This document shows positions 26,449 through 34,838 of a stretch of 64,000 nucleotides of DNA, in pieces (position 1 is the stretch's first letter; each line of letters starts with the position of its first letter). Source of the stretch: Streptomyces pluripotens (lineage in GTDB: Bacteria > Actinomycetota > Actinomycetes > Streptomycetales > Streptomycetaceae); the NCBI RefSeq assembly GCF_000802245.2, contig NZ_CP021080.1, positions 1,054,001 to 1,118,000 of the forward strand, given 5' to 3'. Under the pieces are notes generated by a model that ran no database searches, was not told the DNA's origin, and worked only from the letters and a program-made list of their open reading frames with translations. A program made the translations under genes and the position numbers.

Positions 26449-26474
26449 TGCATGAGTATGCAGAACTCTGCATG
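26449..26474 (-). promoter_or_regulatory. ARG-box-like ArgR site upstream of the argG remnant and argH
   Basis: Plus-strand CATGCATGAGTATGCAGAA... with ATGCA-type half-sites repeated (around 26449, 26456 and 26469), sharing TGCAGAACT with the argC operator at 39801-39829. In Streptomyces such sites bind ArgR near arg promoters. It sits ~230 bases before argH. Confidence 0.55.
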
Positions 26475-26629
26475 ATTCGTCAATCGCCTCAGAGGGTGGA
26501 AGCACCCGAAGGGGAGCAACGGGACGAACTTCCCTGAACGGGCCCGCAGCGGAGCAAGACCACGCGACGGCACACCTGGACGGCCCACCCGGGCTGCCGT
26601 TGACCCGGGCGCCGTCTACGGTCTGAGCC

Positions 26630-27334
26630 ATGCGCCCCGGTGCCGCCCTCGCCCTCCTGTCCGCCGCCTCCCTCGCCCTGCTCGGCTCCGCGCCCGGCAC
26701 CGGCCCGGCGCCGCTGCCCGAACGGATGGCGGACACCGGCGGCGGCACCCAGCTGATCACCGCGCTGGCCCCGGACACCGGCGCAACCTCGGGGACGGTC
26801 ACCTGGTGGGACCTGCGGGACGGCCAGTGGAGGCGGGCCGGCTCCGCACCGGCCCGGTTCGGGGCGAGCGGACTGGTGGCGGGCGGCTCACGCAAGCAGG
26901 GCACCAGTACGACACCGGCCGGGCTGTACGGCCTCCCCTTCGCCTTCGGGATCCAGACGGCGCCGGCCGGGACGAGGATCGTGTACCGGCCGGTACACGG
27001 GAGTTCCTGGTGGTGCCAGGACAACGACTCCCGCTCGTACAACCGTTGGGTAGAGCCGCTGCCGACCGACTGTGCCGCCACCGAGTCCGAACACTTGGTC
27101 GCGTACCCGGCGCAATACGCCTACGGGCTGGTCATCGGCTTCAACTACGACCGACCGGTGCGCGGGCGTGGCGCCGGTATCTTCCTGCACGTCAACGGAC
27201 GGGCGGCGACGGCTGGTTGCGTTTCGGTGCCGGAGGAGGCCATGCGGCGGATCCTGCGGTGGGCCGAGCCCGGGCACAACCCCCACATCGCCATCGGCAC
27301 GGAGCACGGGACCACCGCGATCACTCGGTACTGA
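26630..27334 (+). CDS. Secreted L,D-transpeptidase (YkuD-like) protein
   Basis: A 234-residue exported protein. The signal peptide (ALALLSAASLALLGSAPG) is followed by a YkuD-type catalytic domain with HVNGRAATAGCVSVPEEAM, which carries the expected His and the catalytic Cys of the SxGCVxxP box. Such enzymes act on peptidoglycan stem peptides. The 3' end overlaps the convergent histidine kinase gene by 14 bases. Confidence 0.8.
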   Translation: MRPGAALALLSAASLALLGSAPGTGPAPLPERMADTGGGTQLITALAPDTGATSGTVTWWDLRDGQWRRAGSAPARFGASGLVAGGSRKQGTSTTPAGLYGLPFAFGIQTAPAGTRIVYRPVHGSSWWCQDNDSRSYNRWVEPLPTDCAATESEHLVAYPAQYAYGLVIGFNYDRPVRGRGAGIFLHVNGRAATAGCVSVPEEAMRRILRWAEPGHNPHIAIGTEHGTTAITRY

Positions 27335-28862
27335 AGGTGCCGTAGACGGTTCCGGGCACCCCGTCGGCGGGCAACCGCACGGTGAACGTCGTGGACCCCG
27401 GCCGACTCTCCAGTCCCACGCCGCCCCCGTGCGCCTCCGCCACCGCCGCCACGATCGACAGGCCCAGCCCAGCGCCGCCGCCAGTGGAGCCCGGACGGCG
27501 GCGGTGTTCCGCGCGGGTGAAGCGTTCGAAGACACCGGACCGGACGTCCTCGGGCACACCCGGACCGTCGTCGTGGACGCGGAGACGGATCCAGCCGCCG
27601 TCGACGTCCAGAATCACCGTGACCTTGGTGCCTGCGGGCGTGTGCACCCGTGCGTTGGCCAGCAGGTTGGCCAACACCTGGTGGAGGCGATGGGCGTCGC
27701 CGGTAACCGTCACCGGGTGCTCCGGCAGGTCCATGCTCCAGCGGTGGTCGGGACCCGCGGCACGGGCGTCGGTAACCGAGTCCAGGACCAGGTGGGTGAG
27801 GTCGACCGGCCGGCTCTCCAGCGGGCGGCCCGCGTCGAGGCGGGCGAGGAGGAGCAGGTCGTCGACCATCTCACCCATCCTGGAGGACTCCGCCGTGATG
27901 CGCTCCAGCGCCCGGGTGACTTCCGATGGCACCGGCCCCGGGTGCAGCAGGGCCAGCTCGGCGTGCCCACGGATCGAGGCGACCGGGGTGCGCAGCTCGT
28001 GGCTGGCGTCGGCGGCGAAACTGCGCAGCCGCTCCTCGCTCGCGTGTCGTTTGGTCAGCGCGTCCTCGACATGGCCCAACATGCGGTTGAACGCCACCTC
28101 CATCCGGCCCACCTCACTGTGCGGGTCGGATTCCGGGGCCCGCGGTGGCAACGCCACCTCTCCGCTGGCCAGCGGAAGCTCACTGACCCGGGTGGCGGTG
28201 GCGGCGACCCGGTTGAGCGGCCGCACCGACCAGCGCACCCAGCCCACCCCCGCCACCCCGGTCACCACGAGGGCCAGGCCGAAGACGACCCCGGCGACCA
28301 GTTCCAGCCGGTGGACCGTGGCCTGGACCGGCTCCAGCGGGAGGCCGACGATCAGGACGTCCCCGTCCCGGCCGGCGGTCGCAACGACCCGGTAGTCGTC
28401 CAGGGCGGACAGCTCGACGGTGTGGGCGTGGCCGTCGACCGGTACCCGCGCCAACTGCAAGGCGTCCTGCTCGGTCAGGTCCACGTTCAGGTCCGCGGCC
28501 GGGTCGCCACTGCGGATGAGGCCCTTGTTGGTGACCGTGCCGTTCACCAGGCGGGCGCCGAAGGTGCCGGTGGCCATCCGACGGGTGTCACCGTACTCGT
28601 CGCCGTCGTGGTCGTCCGGCAGCCGACCCCGGTGCTCCAGGCTCTCCGGAAAACGAGTACCGACCTGGGCGAGCTGTTCGTCCAGGCGCTGGGTAAGGAA
28701 ACCGTTCAGTTCGAACACCGCGGCCAGGCCGACGGTCGCACAACTCACCGCCAGCAACACCACCAGGCCGACGGTGAGACGGGCGCGCAGGGTGCGGGGG
28801 CGGGGCAGCTTGCGGATGCGGTCCGAACGCAGCAGACGGCTCAGACGGTTCCTGAGACTCAC
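27321..28862 (-). CDS. Membrane histidine kinase of a two-component system
   Basis: A 513-residue sensor. TM1 (LTVGLVVLLAVSCATVGLAAVF), an extracytoplasmic sensor of ~150 residues, TM2 (LVAGVVFGLALVVTGVAGVG) and a HAMP region precede HisKA with FAADASHELRTPVASIRG (H is the phosphorylated His). HATPase motifs follow: LANLLANARVHTP, VHDDGPGVPE, GGAGLGLSIV. The GTG start overlaps the response-regulator stop (GTGA), a coupled pair. The divergent flavinylated electron-transfer operon is its probable target. Confidence 0.93.
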   Translation of the reverse strand: MSLRNRLSRLLRSDRIRKLPRPRTLRARLTVGLVVLLAVSCATVGLAAVFELNGFLTQRLDEQLAQVGTRFPESLEHRGRLPDDHDGDEYGDTRRMATGTFGARLVNGTVTNKGLIRSGDPAADLNVDLTEQDALQLARVPVDGHAHTVELSALDDYRVVATAGRDGDVLIVGLPLEPVQATVHRLELVAGVVFGLALVVTGVAGVGWVRWSVRPLNRVAATATRVSELPLASGEVALPPRAPESDPHSEVGRMEVAFNRMLGHVEDALTKRHASEERLRSFAADASHELRTPVASIRGHAELALLHPGPVPSEVTRALERITAESSRMGEMVDDLLLLARLDAGRPLESRPVDLTHLVLDSVTDARAAGPDHRWSMDLPEHPVTVTGDAHRLHQVLANLLANARVHTPAGTKVTVILDVDGGWIRLRVHDDGPGVPEDVRSGVFERFTRAEHRRRPGSTGGGAGLGLSIVAAVAEAHGGGVGLESRPGSTTFTVRLPADGVPGTVYGTFSTE

Positions 28863-29599
28863 TTACTCACCGGCTTCAGCACGTAGCCGGCGCCACGCAC
28901 CGTGTGGATCATGGGTTCGCGGCCCGCGTCGACCTTCTTGCGCAGGTAGGAGATGTACAGCTCCACGACATGAGCCCGGCCGCCAAAGTCGTAGGACCAC
29001 ACCCGGTCGAGGATCTGGGCCTTGCTGAGCACCCGGCGCGGGTTGCGCATCAGGAAGCGGAGCAGCTCGAACTCGGTCGGCGAGAGCTCGATCAGCTCGC
29101 CGGCCCGCGTCACCTCACGGGCGTCCTCGTCCATGACCAGGTCGCCCACGGTCAGCCGTGGCCCCTCCTCCGGCCGGCGGGCCATGCCGGCGCGGCGCAG
29201 CAGTCCGCGCAGCCGGGCCACGACCTCCTCCAGGCTGAAGGGCTTGGTGACGTAGTCGTCGCCGCCCGCCGTGATGCCCGCGATCCGGTCCTCGACCGCG
29301 TCGCGTGCCGTCAGGAACAGCACACACACATCGGGTTTCACCTCGTGCAGACGGCGCAGCACGGCAAAGCCATCGGTGTCCGGGAGCATCACGTCCAGGA
29401 CGACGGCGTCGGGCAGTAGATCGCGCGCAGCGGCGAGCGCGGCGGCGCCGTCACCGGCGGCACGCACCTCCCAGCCCTCGTAGCGCAGGGCACCGGTGAG
29501 CACCTCGGCGAGGTCGGGGTCGTCGTCGACGACGAGGACGCGCAGCGGGGTGCCGTCGGGGCGGGTGAGGGCCGGGCGGCCGGAACGGGTCGTATTCAT
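28859..29599 (-). CDS. OmpR-family response regulator
   Basis: A 246-residue regulator. The receiver holds VLVVDDDPDLAEVL, the phospho-acceptor Asp in LPDAVVLDVMLPDTDGF and the conserved Lys in YVTKPFSLEE. The C-terminal winged helix ends ARVWSYDFGGRAHVVELYISYLRKKVD-type sequence with RTVRGAGYVLKP. It is first in the operon with the kinase. The upstream region contains 11-base-spaced CTCTGA repeats, the typical tandem layout bound by this family. Confidence 0.94.
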   Translation of the reverse strand: MNTTRSGRPALTRPDGTPLRVLVVDDDPDLAEVLTGALRYEGWEVRAAGDGAAALAAARDLLPDAVVLDVMLPDTDGFAVLRRLHEVKPDVCVLFLTARDAVEDRIAGITAGGDDYVTKPFSLEEVVARLRGLLRRAGMARRPEEGPRLTVGDLVMDEDAREVTRAGELIELSPTEFELLRFLMRNPRRVLSKAQILDRVWSYDFGGRAHVVELYISYLRKKVDAGREPMIHTVRGAGYVLKPVSK

Positions 29600-29648
29600 C
29601 GCATCTACCAGCATCGCTCGTGCGCGGGGTGATCGTCCGCCTCGCACG

Positions 29649-29760
29649 CTCTGAATTTCCTCTGAGTGGATTCCGGGGCTCTGTGAACCCCGTCTGAGAA
29701 CAGGCTCTGAGTCTGCTCTGAAGGAGCCCGAAAGGGGGGTCTCTCAGAGGTTCCTCAGAG
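29649..29760. promoter_or_regulatory. Tandem CTCTGA repeats between the two-component genes and the ferric-reductase operon
   Basis: Six exact hexamers in three pairs, each pair 11 bases apart: CTCTGA at 29649 and 29660, at 29705 and 29716, and the reverse complement TCAGAG at 29744 and 29755. 11-base-spaced direct repeats are the classic OmpR/PhoB-family site. They fill the divergent promoter region, so autoregulation and control of the operon to the right are likely. Confidence 0.75.
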
Positions 29761-29809
29761 CTTGGGCACGCACAGTTGCCTGGCAGGACGGACGAAGGGA
29801 CGGCGACTG

Positions 29810-31162
29810 ATGACCACCGTGGAAACGAGGCGGGCGGCCCCGCCCCTGCCGGGGACCGCACGGCGCTCCCCTGCAGGTCCCGTGCTGGCCTTGCTCTGGG
29901 CGGGAGCTGCGGCCGTGGTCGCACTCTGGTGGGCGGACACCGGGTCCGTGGTCGGCGCCGCGGGCTGGCTGACCGACGCCGGGCGGATCGCCGGACTCCT
30001 GTGCGGGTACGCCTGTGCCGTACTGGTCGGCCTGATGGCGCGGGTACCGCTGCTGGAGCGGCGGATCGGCTCGGACCGGGTGGCGCGCTGGCACGCGATG
30101 GCCGGCCGGTACACGATCTGCCTGCTCGTCGCACACGTCGTACTGATCCTCGCCGGGTACGCCGCCCAGGACCGGGCCTCGCTCTGGCACGAGACGGTCA
30201 CCGTCGTCCTCGATTACCCCGAGATGCTCAAGGCCACCGCCGGCACGGTGATCCTCTTCGCGGTCGGCATCACCTCCGCGCGGGCCGTGCGCCGCCGCAC
30301 CAGCTACGAGTTCTGGTACTACGTCCACCTCCTCACCTACGCGGCGGTGTTCCTCTCCTTCGGGCACCAGCTGGCGATCGGCAACGACTTCAACGGCAAG
30401 CCGGTCGCCACCGCCGCCTGGTACGCGCTCTACCTGGGAGTGGCGGCCCTGGTCCTGTGGTACCGGATCCTCGCACCGGTGCGGCTCAACCTGCGGCACC
30501 AGTTGCGCGTGGAATCGGTGCACCGGGAGGCGCCGGGGGTGTACTCGGTCGTCGTGCGCGGACAGCACCTGGAGGAAATGGACGCCCGGTCCGGGCAGTT
30601 CTTCCGCTGGCGGTTCCTCGGCGAGGGCCTGGGCTGGACGTCGACGCCGTACTCGCTGTCGGCGCCGCCGCGCCCGGACCTGCTGCGCGTCACGGTGAAG
30701 GCGCTCGGCGGCCACAGCACGGCCGTCGCGCTGCTCAAGCCCGGCACCCGGGTGTGGGCGGAGGGCCCCTATGGCTCCCTGACCGCGGACCGGGCCACCA
30801 GCCACCGCTCCCTGCTGATCGCGGCCGGAGTCGGTGTCACCCCGCTCAGGGCGCTGTTCGAGACGCTGCCGGGCGAGGTCACCCTGCTGTACCGGGCCCG
30901 GTCCTCGGAGGACCTGGCGCTGGGCGGCGAGCTCGAAGCCATCGCCCGCTGGCGCGGTGCTCGGGTGCTCTACGCGTTGAACGGGCCGGGCGGAGAGCGC
31001 CCGGACATCTCGGCGGAGTCGCTGCGCGCGAACTTCCCCGGCCTCGCCGGCCACGACGTCTACATCTGCGGTCCGCACGGCTTCGCACAGAACGTGTACG
31101 AGGCACTGCGGGGCGCCGGGGTCCCGGACCGCCGTATCCACCACGAATCGTTCGAGCTGTGA
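29810..31162 (+). CDS. Ferric reductase-like flavocytochrome, copy 1
   Basis: A 450-residue integral-membrane oxidoreductase. The N-terminal ~220 residues form about six helices with conserved His (RWHAMAGRYTICLLVAHVV and YYVHLLTYAAVFLSFGHQLA), typical haem-b ligands of the ferric-reductase/NOX fold. The C-terminal half has the FAD site (TPYSLSAPP) and the NAD(P) site (LLIAAGVGVTPLRALFE ... DVYICGPHGFAQ). It should move electrons from cytosolic NAD(P)H across the membrane. First of five co-directional genes ending in apbE. Confidence 0.9.
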   Translation: MTTVETRRAAPPLPGTARRSPAGPVLALLWAGAAAVVALWWADTGSVVGAAGWLTDAGRIAGLLCGYACAVLVGLMARVPLLERRIGSDRVARWHAMAGRYTICLLVAHVVLILAGYAAQDRASLWHETVTVVLDYPEMLKATAGTVILFAVGITSARAVRRRTSYEFWYYVHLLTYAAVFLSFGHQLAIGNDFNGKPVATAAWYALYLGVAALVLWYRILAPVRLNLRHQLRVESVHREAPGVYSVVVRGQHLEEMDARSGQFFRWRFLGEGLGWTSTPYSLSAPPRPDLLRVTVKALGGHSTAVALLKPGTRVWAEGPYGSLTADRATSHRSLLIAAGVGVTPLRALFETLPGEVTLLYRARSSEDLALGGELEAIARWRGARVLYALNGPGGERPDISAESLRANFPGLAGHDVYICGPHGFAQNVYEALRGAGVPDRRIHHESFEL

Positions 31163-31172
31163 GGCAGCCCAC

Positions 31173-31676
31173 GTGCACGCGTTGAAGAAGAACCGCCCGC
31201 TCCGCCGCATCGTGCTGGCGAGCGCCGCCACCGTCTCCGGAATGGTGCTGCTGCTGTCGCTGAAGCCGCACACCAGTCCCGGGCTCGCCGTAGGGTCCTC
31301 CGCCCCGGCCCCGCAGAGCAGCGCCAGCGCGCCCGCCCAGCCGGGCGGCGCGTCCGGGGACTCGTCCGGCGGCTCGTCCGGGGGCTCCAAGACCGGTGTC
31401 TCCAAGACCGTGACCGGCGACACCGTCCAGACCCGCTGGGGTCCGGTCCAGGTCCGGGTGACGATCAAGAGTGGCAAACTCACCGACGTCACCGCCGTCG
31501 CCTATCCGCAGGGCAATCCGCGCGACCAGCAGATCAACAACTACGCCCTCCCCCAGCTGCGGCGCGAAGCGCTGGCCGCGCAGAGCGCGCAGATCGACAC
31601 CGTGTCGGGAGCGACGTACACCAGTGGCGGCTACCGCCAGTCGCTTCAGTCCGCGCTGGACTCGGCCGGCCTCTGA
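31173..31676 (+). CDS. Exported FMN-binding protein, one flavinylated domain
   Basis: A 167-residue protein: a basic start and hydrophobic anchor (IVLASAATVSGMVLLLSLKP), a Ser/Gly-rich linker and one FMN-binding domain (PF04205). The motif IDTVSGATYTS carries the DxxSGAT pattern in which ApbE joins FMN to the Thr. It should act as an electron carrier outside the membrane. It starts at GTG 31173, ten bases after the reductase stop. Confidence 0.88.
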   Translation: MHALKKNRPLRRIVLASAATVSGMVLLLSLKPHTSPGLAVGSSAPAPQSSASAPAQPGGASGDSSGGSSGGSKTGVSKTVTGDTVQTRWGPVQVRVTIKSGKLTDVTAVAYPQGNPRDQQINNYALPQLRREALAAQSAQIDTVSGATYTSGGYRQSLQSALDSAGL

Positions 31677-31735
31677 ACACTCGGCGGACACGGCCCGTAT
31701 CTCAGGGCCAAGGGTCAAGTCCCCACGGAGGAACC

Positions 31736-33118
31736 GTGACCACCACGCTCGCAGGCGGACGCGCCGCCCGCCGACAGACGATGCGCCGCATCCGCCCGCG
31801 CCGTTCCCCAGCCATCCCGCTGCTGCTCGCCGTCTGGGCGGGCGCGGCGGCCGTGCTGTGGCTGTGGTGGCACAACACACCGTCGGTCGCCGGCAACGGC
31901 GAAAGAATCCTGAACGCGGGCCGGATCACCGGTCTGCTGGCCGGCTACTTGATGGCGCTGGTCGTGCTCCAGATGGCCCGGGTACCAGCGCTGGAACGGC
32001 GGGTCGGCTCCGACCGGGTGGCCCGCTGGCACGCGATGAGCGGCCGGTACACGCTGTGTCTGATCGTCGCGCACGTCTTCCTCACCATGTGGGGGTACGC
32101 GCTGCAAGCAGGCAGATCACTCAGCGGCATCGTGCAGCAGACCGTGGAGTCCGTCGAACAGTTGCCGGACATGGGCAAGGCTGCCGTCGGCACGGGCCTG
32201 TTCGTGCTGATCGGGCTGACGTCGGTCGGCGGGATCCGCCGACGGCTGCCGTACGACGCCTGGTACCACGTCCACCTGCTGACCTACGCGGCGGTGTTCC
32301 TGACGTTCTGGCACCAGATCACCACCGGCAACGACTTCGCGGTCGAGCCCGCCTCCAGGACCTTCTGGTACGGCCTCTACGGCACGGTCACCGCGCTCCT
32401 GCTCTGGTACCGCGTCCTCACGCCCATCCGGCTGAACCTCCGGCACCGGCTGCGGGTGGAAGCGGTCGTCGAAGAGAGCCCGGGGATCGTGTCGGTACTG
32501 ATCGGTGGGCGGAAGCTGCACCGGATGGGCGCGGAGGCGGGCCAATTCTTCCGCTGGCGCTTCCTCGCTCCGGGGATGCGGTTCAGTTCGCACCCGTACT
32601 CCCTCTCGGCGGCGCCCCGGCCCGGCATGCTGCGGATCACGGTGAAGGCGATCGGGGACCACAGCGCCCGGCTGCGCGAGCTGACGCCCGGCACCAAGGT
32701 GTGGGCCGAGGGACCGTACGGCGCACTCACCGCACAGCGCCGCAGCCGCGGCAAGGTACTACTGATCGCGGGCGGGGTCGGCATCACGCCGATGCGGGCG
32801 CTGTTCGAGACCCTGCCCGGGGCCGCCGGTGACATCACGCTCCTCTACCGGGCCAACACCACTCAGGACCTGGCCCTCTGGGACGAGCTGGCCGCGATCG
32901 CGAAGGAGCGGGACGCCCGGCTGATGTACGCGGTGAACAGCCCGGAGGGCGAGCGGCCGGACATCTCCGCGGAGAACCTCCTGCGGAAGATCCCGGACAT
33001 CGAGGGGCACGATGTGTTCATGTGCGGCCCGCCCGGGTTCGCCCAATCCGTGTACGAGGCACTGCGCGGTGCGGGAGTTCCCGCCCGCCGCATCCATCAC
33101 GAGTCGTTCGAGATGTGA
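31736..33118 (+). CDS. Ferric reductase-like flavocytochrome, copy 2
   Basis: A 460-residue paralog of the protein at 29810-31162, closely similar along its whole length: haem-ligand His in RWHAMSGRYTLCLIVAHVF and YHVHLLTYAAVFLTFWHQI, the FAD site HPYSLSAAP and the NAD site LLIAGGVGITPMRALFE, both ending ...RIHHESFE. The pair looks like a tandem duplication. GTG 31736. Confidence 0.9.
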   Translation: MTTTLAGGRAARRQTMRRIRPRRSPAIPLLLAVWAGAAAVLWLWWHNTPSVAGNGERILNAGRITGLLAGYLMALVVLQMARVPALERRVGSDRVARWHAMSGRYTLCLIVAHVFLTMWGYALQAGRSLSGIVQQTVESVEQLPDMGKAAVGTGLFVLIGLTSVGGIRRRLPYDAWYHVHLLTYAAVFLTFWHQITTGNDFAVEPASRTFWYGLYGTVTALLLWYRVLTPIRLNLRHRLRVEAVVEESPGIVSVLIGGRKLHRMGAEAGQFFRWRFLAPGMRFSSHPYSLSAAPRPGMLRITVKAIGDHSARLRELTPGTKVWAEGPYGALTAQRRSRGKVLLIAGGVGITPMRALFETLPGAAGDITLLYRANTTQDLALWDELAAIAKERDARLMYAVNSPEGERPDISAENLLRKIPDIEGHDVFMCGPPGFAQSVYEALRGAGVPARRIHHESFEM

Positions 33119-33135
33119 GCGGGAGCTAGTCAGAG

Positions 33136-33951
33136 ATGAGGAAGAGCCACCCCATTCGGCGGATCGTGCTGACCACCGCCGCGACGGTGTCCGGTGTCGT
33201 ACTGCTGCTGTCGCTGAAGCCGGCCTCCGGCCCGGCCTCGGCGTCGGCGGCAGGCGCGGCCCCGCAGCAGACGGCGGCGGCGCAGTCCCCGCAGGGCGGT
33301 ACGCGGGGCGGGGCACCGACCGCCGCCGGCTCCAGCACCGTGACCGGTGACACGGAGCGGACGCAGTACGGTCCCGTGCAGGTACGGCTGACCGTCAGCA
33401 ACGGCAAGGTCACCAAGGCGGAGGCCGTCCAGGCACCCGCGGGCGGACTCAGCGACCAGAAGACCGCACTCGCCGTGCCCAAGCTCAACCAGGAGGCCGT
33501 GGCGGCGCAGAGCGCGCGGATCGACTCGGTGTCCGGGGCGACGTACACGAGTACCGGGTACAAGAAGTCGCTGCAGTCGGCGCTGGACAAGGTGAAGCCG
33601 TCGGCGTCCACGGGGCCTTCGGGTACCGCCAGGCCCTCGGGCTCCTCCGGTGCCTCCGGTGCCTCCGGTGCGGCACGGTCACGCACGGTCACCGGAGAAA
33701 CCGTGCGGACCCGGTACGGTCCGGTACAAGTGAGGATCACGGTCGACGGCGGGAAGATCACCGCGGCGAAAGCGGTCCAGGCGCCCCAGGGGGGACTCAG
33801 TGGCCAGAAGACCGCACTCGCCGTCCCCCGGCTCAACCAGGAGGCCGTGGCTGCCGGCAACGCACGGATCGACGCCGTCTCCGGCGCCACCTACACCAGT
33901 ACCGGCTACCGGCAGTCACTGCAGTCGGCGCTGGACCGGGCCGGTGGCTGA
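33136..33951 (+). CDS. Exported FMN-binding protein, two flavinylated domains
   Basis: A 271-residue protein: an N-terminal anchor (IVLTTAATVSGVVLLLSLKP), nearly identical to that of the 31173 protein, then two FMN-binding domains in tandem. Each has a DxxSGAT motif: IDSVSGATYTSTGY near residue 130 and IDAVSGATYTSTGY near residue 250. Two carried flavins would give a longer electron path. It starts 17 bases after the second reductase, and its stop overlaps the apbE start. Confidence 0.88.
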   Translation: MRKSHPIRRIVLTTAATVSGVVLLLSLKPASGPASASAAGAAPQQTAAAQSPQGGTRGGAPTAAGSSTVTGDTERTQYGPVQVRLTVSNGKVTKAEAVQAPAGGLSDQKTALAVPKLNQEAVAAQSARIDSVSGATYTSTGYKKSLQSALDKVKPSASTGPSGTARPSGSSGASGASGAARSRTVTGETVRTRYGPVQVRITVDGGKITAAKAVQAPQGGLSGQKTALAVPRLNQEAVAAGNARIDAVSGATYTSTGYRQSLQSALDRAGG

Positions 33952-34747
33952 TCCGGTGACCGAGCCGGCGAAGACTCCCGCCGCGGTGCGTCACGCGGAG
34001 GAGGTCATGGGGACCGTCTTCTCCTTCGACGTCCGCGGCGGGGAACCCGGTGCAGTACGGGCGGCACTCACCGAGGCCATCGCCGGTCTGCACCGGGCGG
34101 ACGCCTTGTTCAGCACCTACCGGGAGGACAGCGAGGTGTCACGGCTGGCCAGGGGCGAGCTGACCGTGGCGGAGTGTGCTCCCGAGGTGGCCGAGGTGCT
34201 GGAGTTGGCGGCCGAGGCGGAAAGGGTGAGCGACGGCTGGTTCAGCACGCGGTACCGGGGCTCGCTGGATCCGACCGGCATCGTCAAGGGCTGGGCGGCG
34301 GAGCGGGCAGCACGGCTGCTGGGCGAGGTCACCGGGGTGCACGGGGTCAGCGTGAACGGCGGCGGGGACGTCCAGATGCTCGGTGCTCCGGAACCGGGGC
34401 GGCCCTGGCGGGTCGGGGTGACCGATCCGCTCCGGCCGGGCGGGCTGGCGGCGGTGATCTCGGCCGCCGGCGTGCCGGAACTGTCCGTGGCGACGTCAGG
34501 TACGGCTGAGCGGGGCGCACACATCGTGGATCCGCGGACGGGCCGGTCCGCGGTGACGGACCTGGTGGCGGTGACCGTGGTCGGCCCCCGGCTGACCTGG
34601 GTGGACTGCTGGGCCACAGCGGCGTTCGCCATGGGGTCGCGGGCGGGTTCGGCGTGGCTGGAGGCCCTGCCCGACGTCGAGGGCCTGCTGATCACCGCGG
34701 GTGACGAGGTGCTCTGCACCGGGGGACTAGCGGCGCGTCTGGGGTGA
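33944..34747 (+). CDS. apbE: FAD:protein FMN transferase
   Basis: A 267-residue ApbE-family enzyme that joins FMN to Thr/Ser of partner proteins. Motifs: GTVFSFDV near the start, LDPTGIVKGWAAERAARLL and VSVNGGGDVQMLG (metal/FAD binding), and TWVDCWATAAFAMG near the end. Its substrates are presumably the three FMN-binding domains encoded just upstream. GTG 33944 overlaps the previous stop by 8 bases; GTG 33956 is possible. Homologs act outside the membrane, but no clear signal peptide is visible here, so the site of action is open. Confidence 0.92.
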   Translation: MADPVTEPAKTPAAVRHAEEVMGTVFSFDVRGGEPGAVRAALTEAIAGLHRADALFSTYREDSEVSRLARGELTVAECAPEVAEVLELAAEAERVSDGWFSTRYRGSLDPTGIVKGWAAERAARLLGEVTGVHGVSVNGGGDVQMLGAPEPGRPWRVGVTDPLRPGGLAAVISAAGVPELSVATSGTAERGAHIVDPRTGRSAVTDLVAVTVVGPRLTWVDCWATAAFAMGSRAGSAWLEALPDVEGLLITAGDEVLCTGGLAARLG

Positions 34748-34766
34748 GCGGGACCGGGGAGACAGT

Positions 34767-34829
34767 GGGCAAGGTGACCGCGGAGCCCGGCTCGGTCGGG
34801 CCGTGCGTGGCTCCGCGGTCACCTTGCCC
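34767..34829. terminator. 21-bp-stem bidirectional terminator
   Basis: Inverted arms at 34767-34787 and 34809-34829 are perfectly complementary over 21 bases with a 21-base loop. They lie between the convergent apbE (stop 34747) and argR (stop 34839) genes, so they can end transcripts from both sides. Confidence 0.9.
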
Positions 34830-34838
34830 CGGCAGGGC

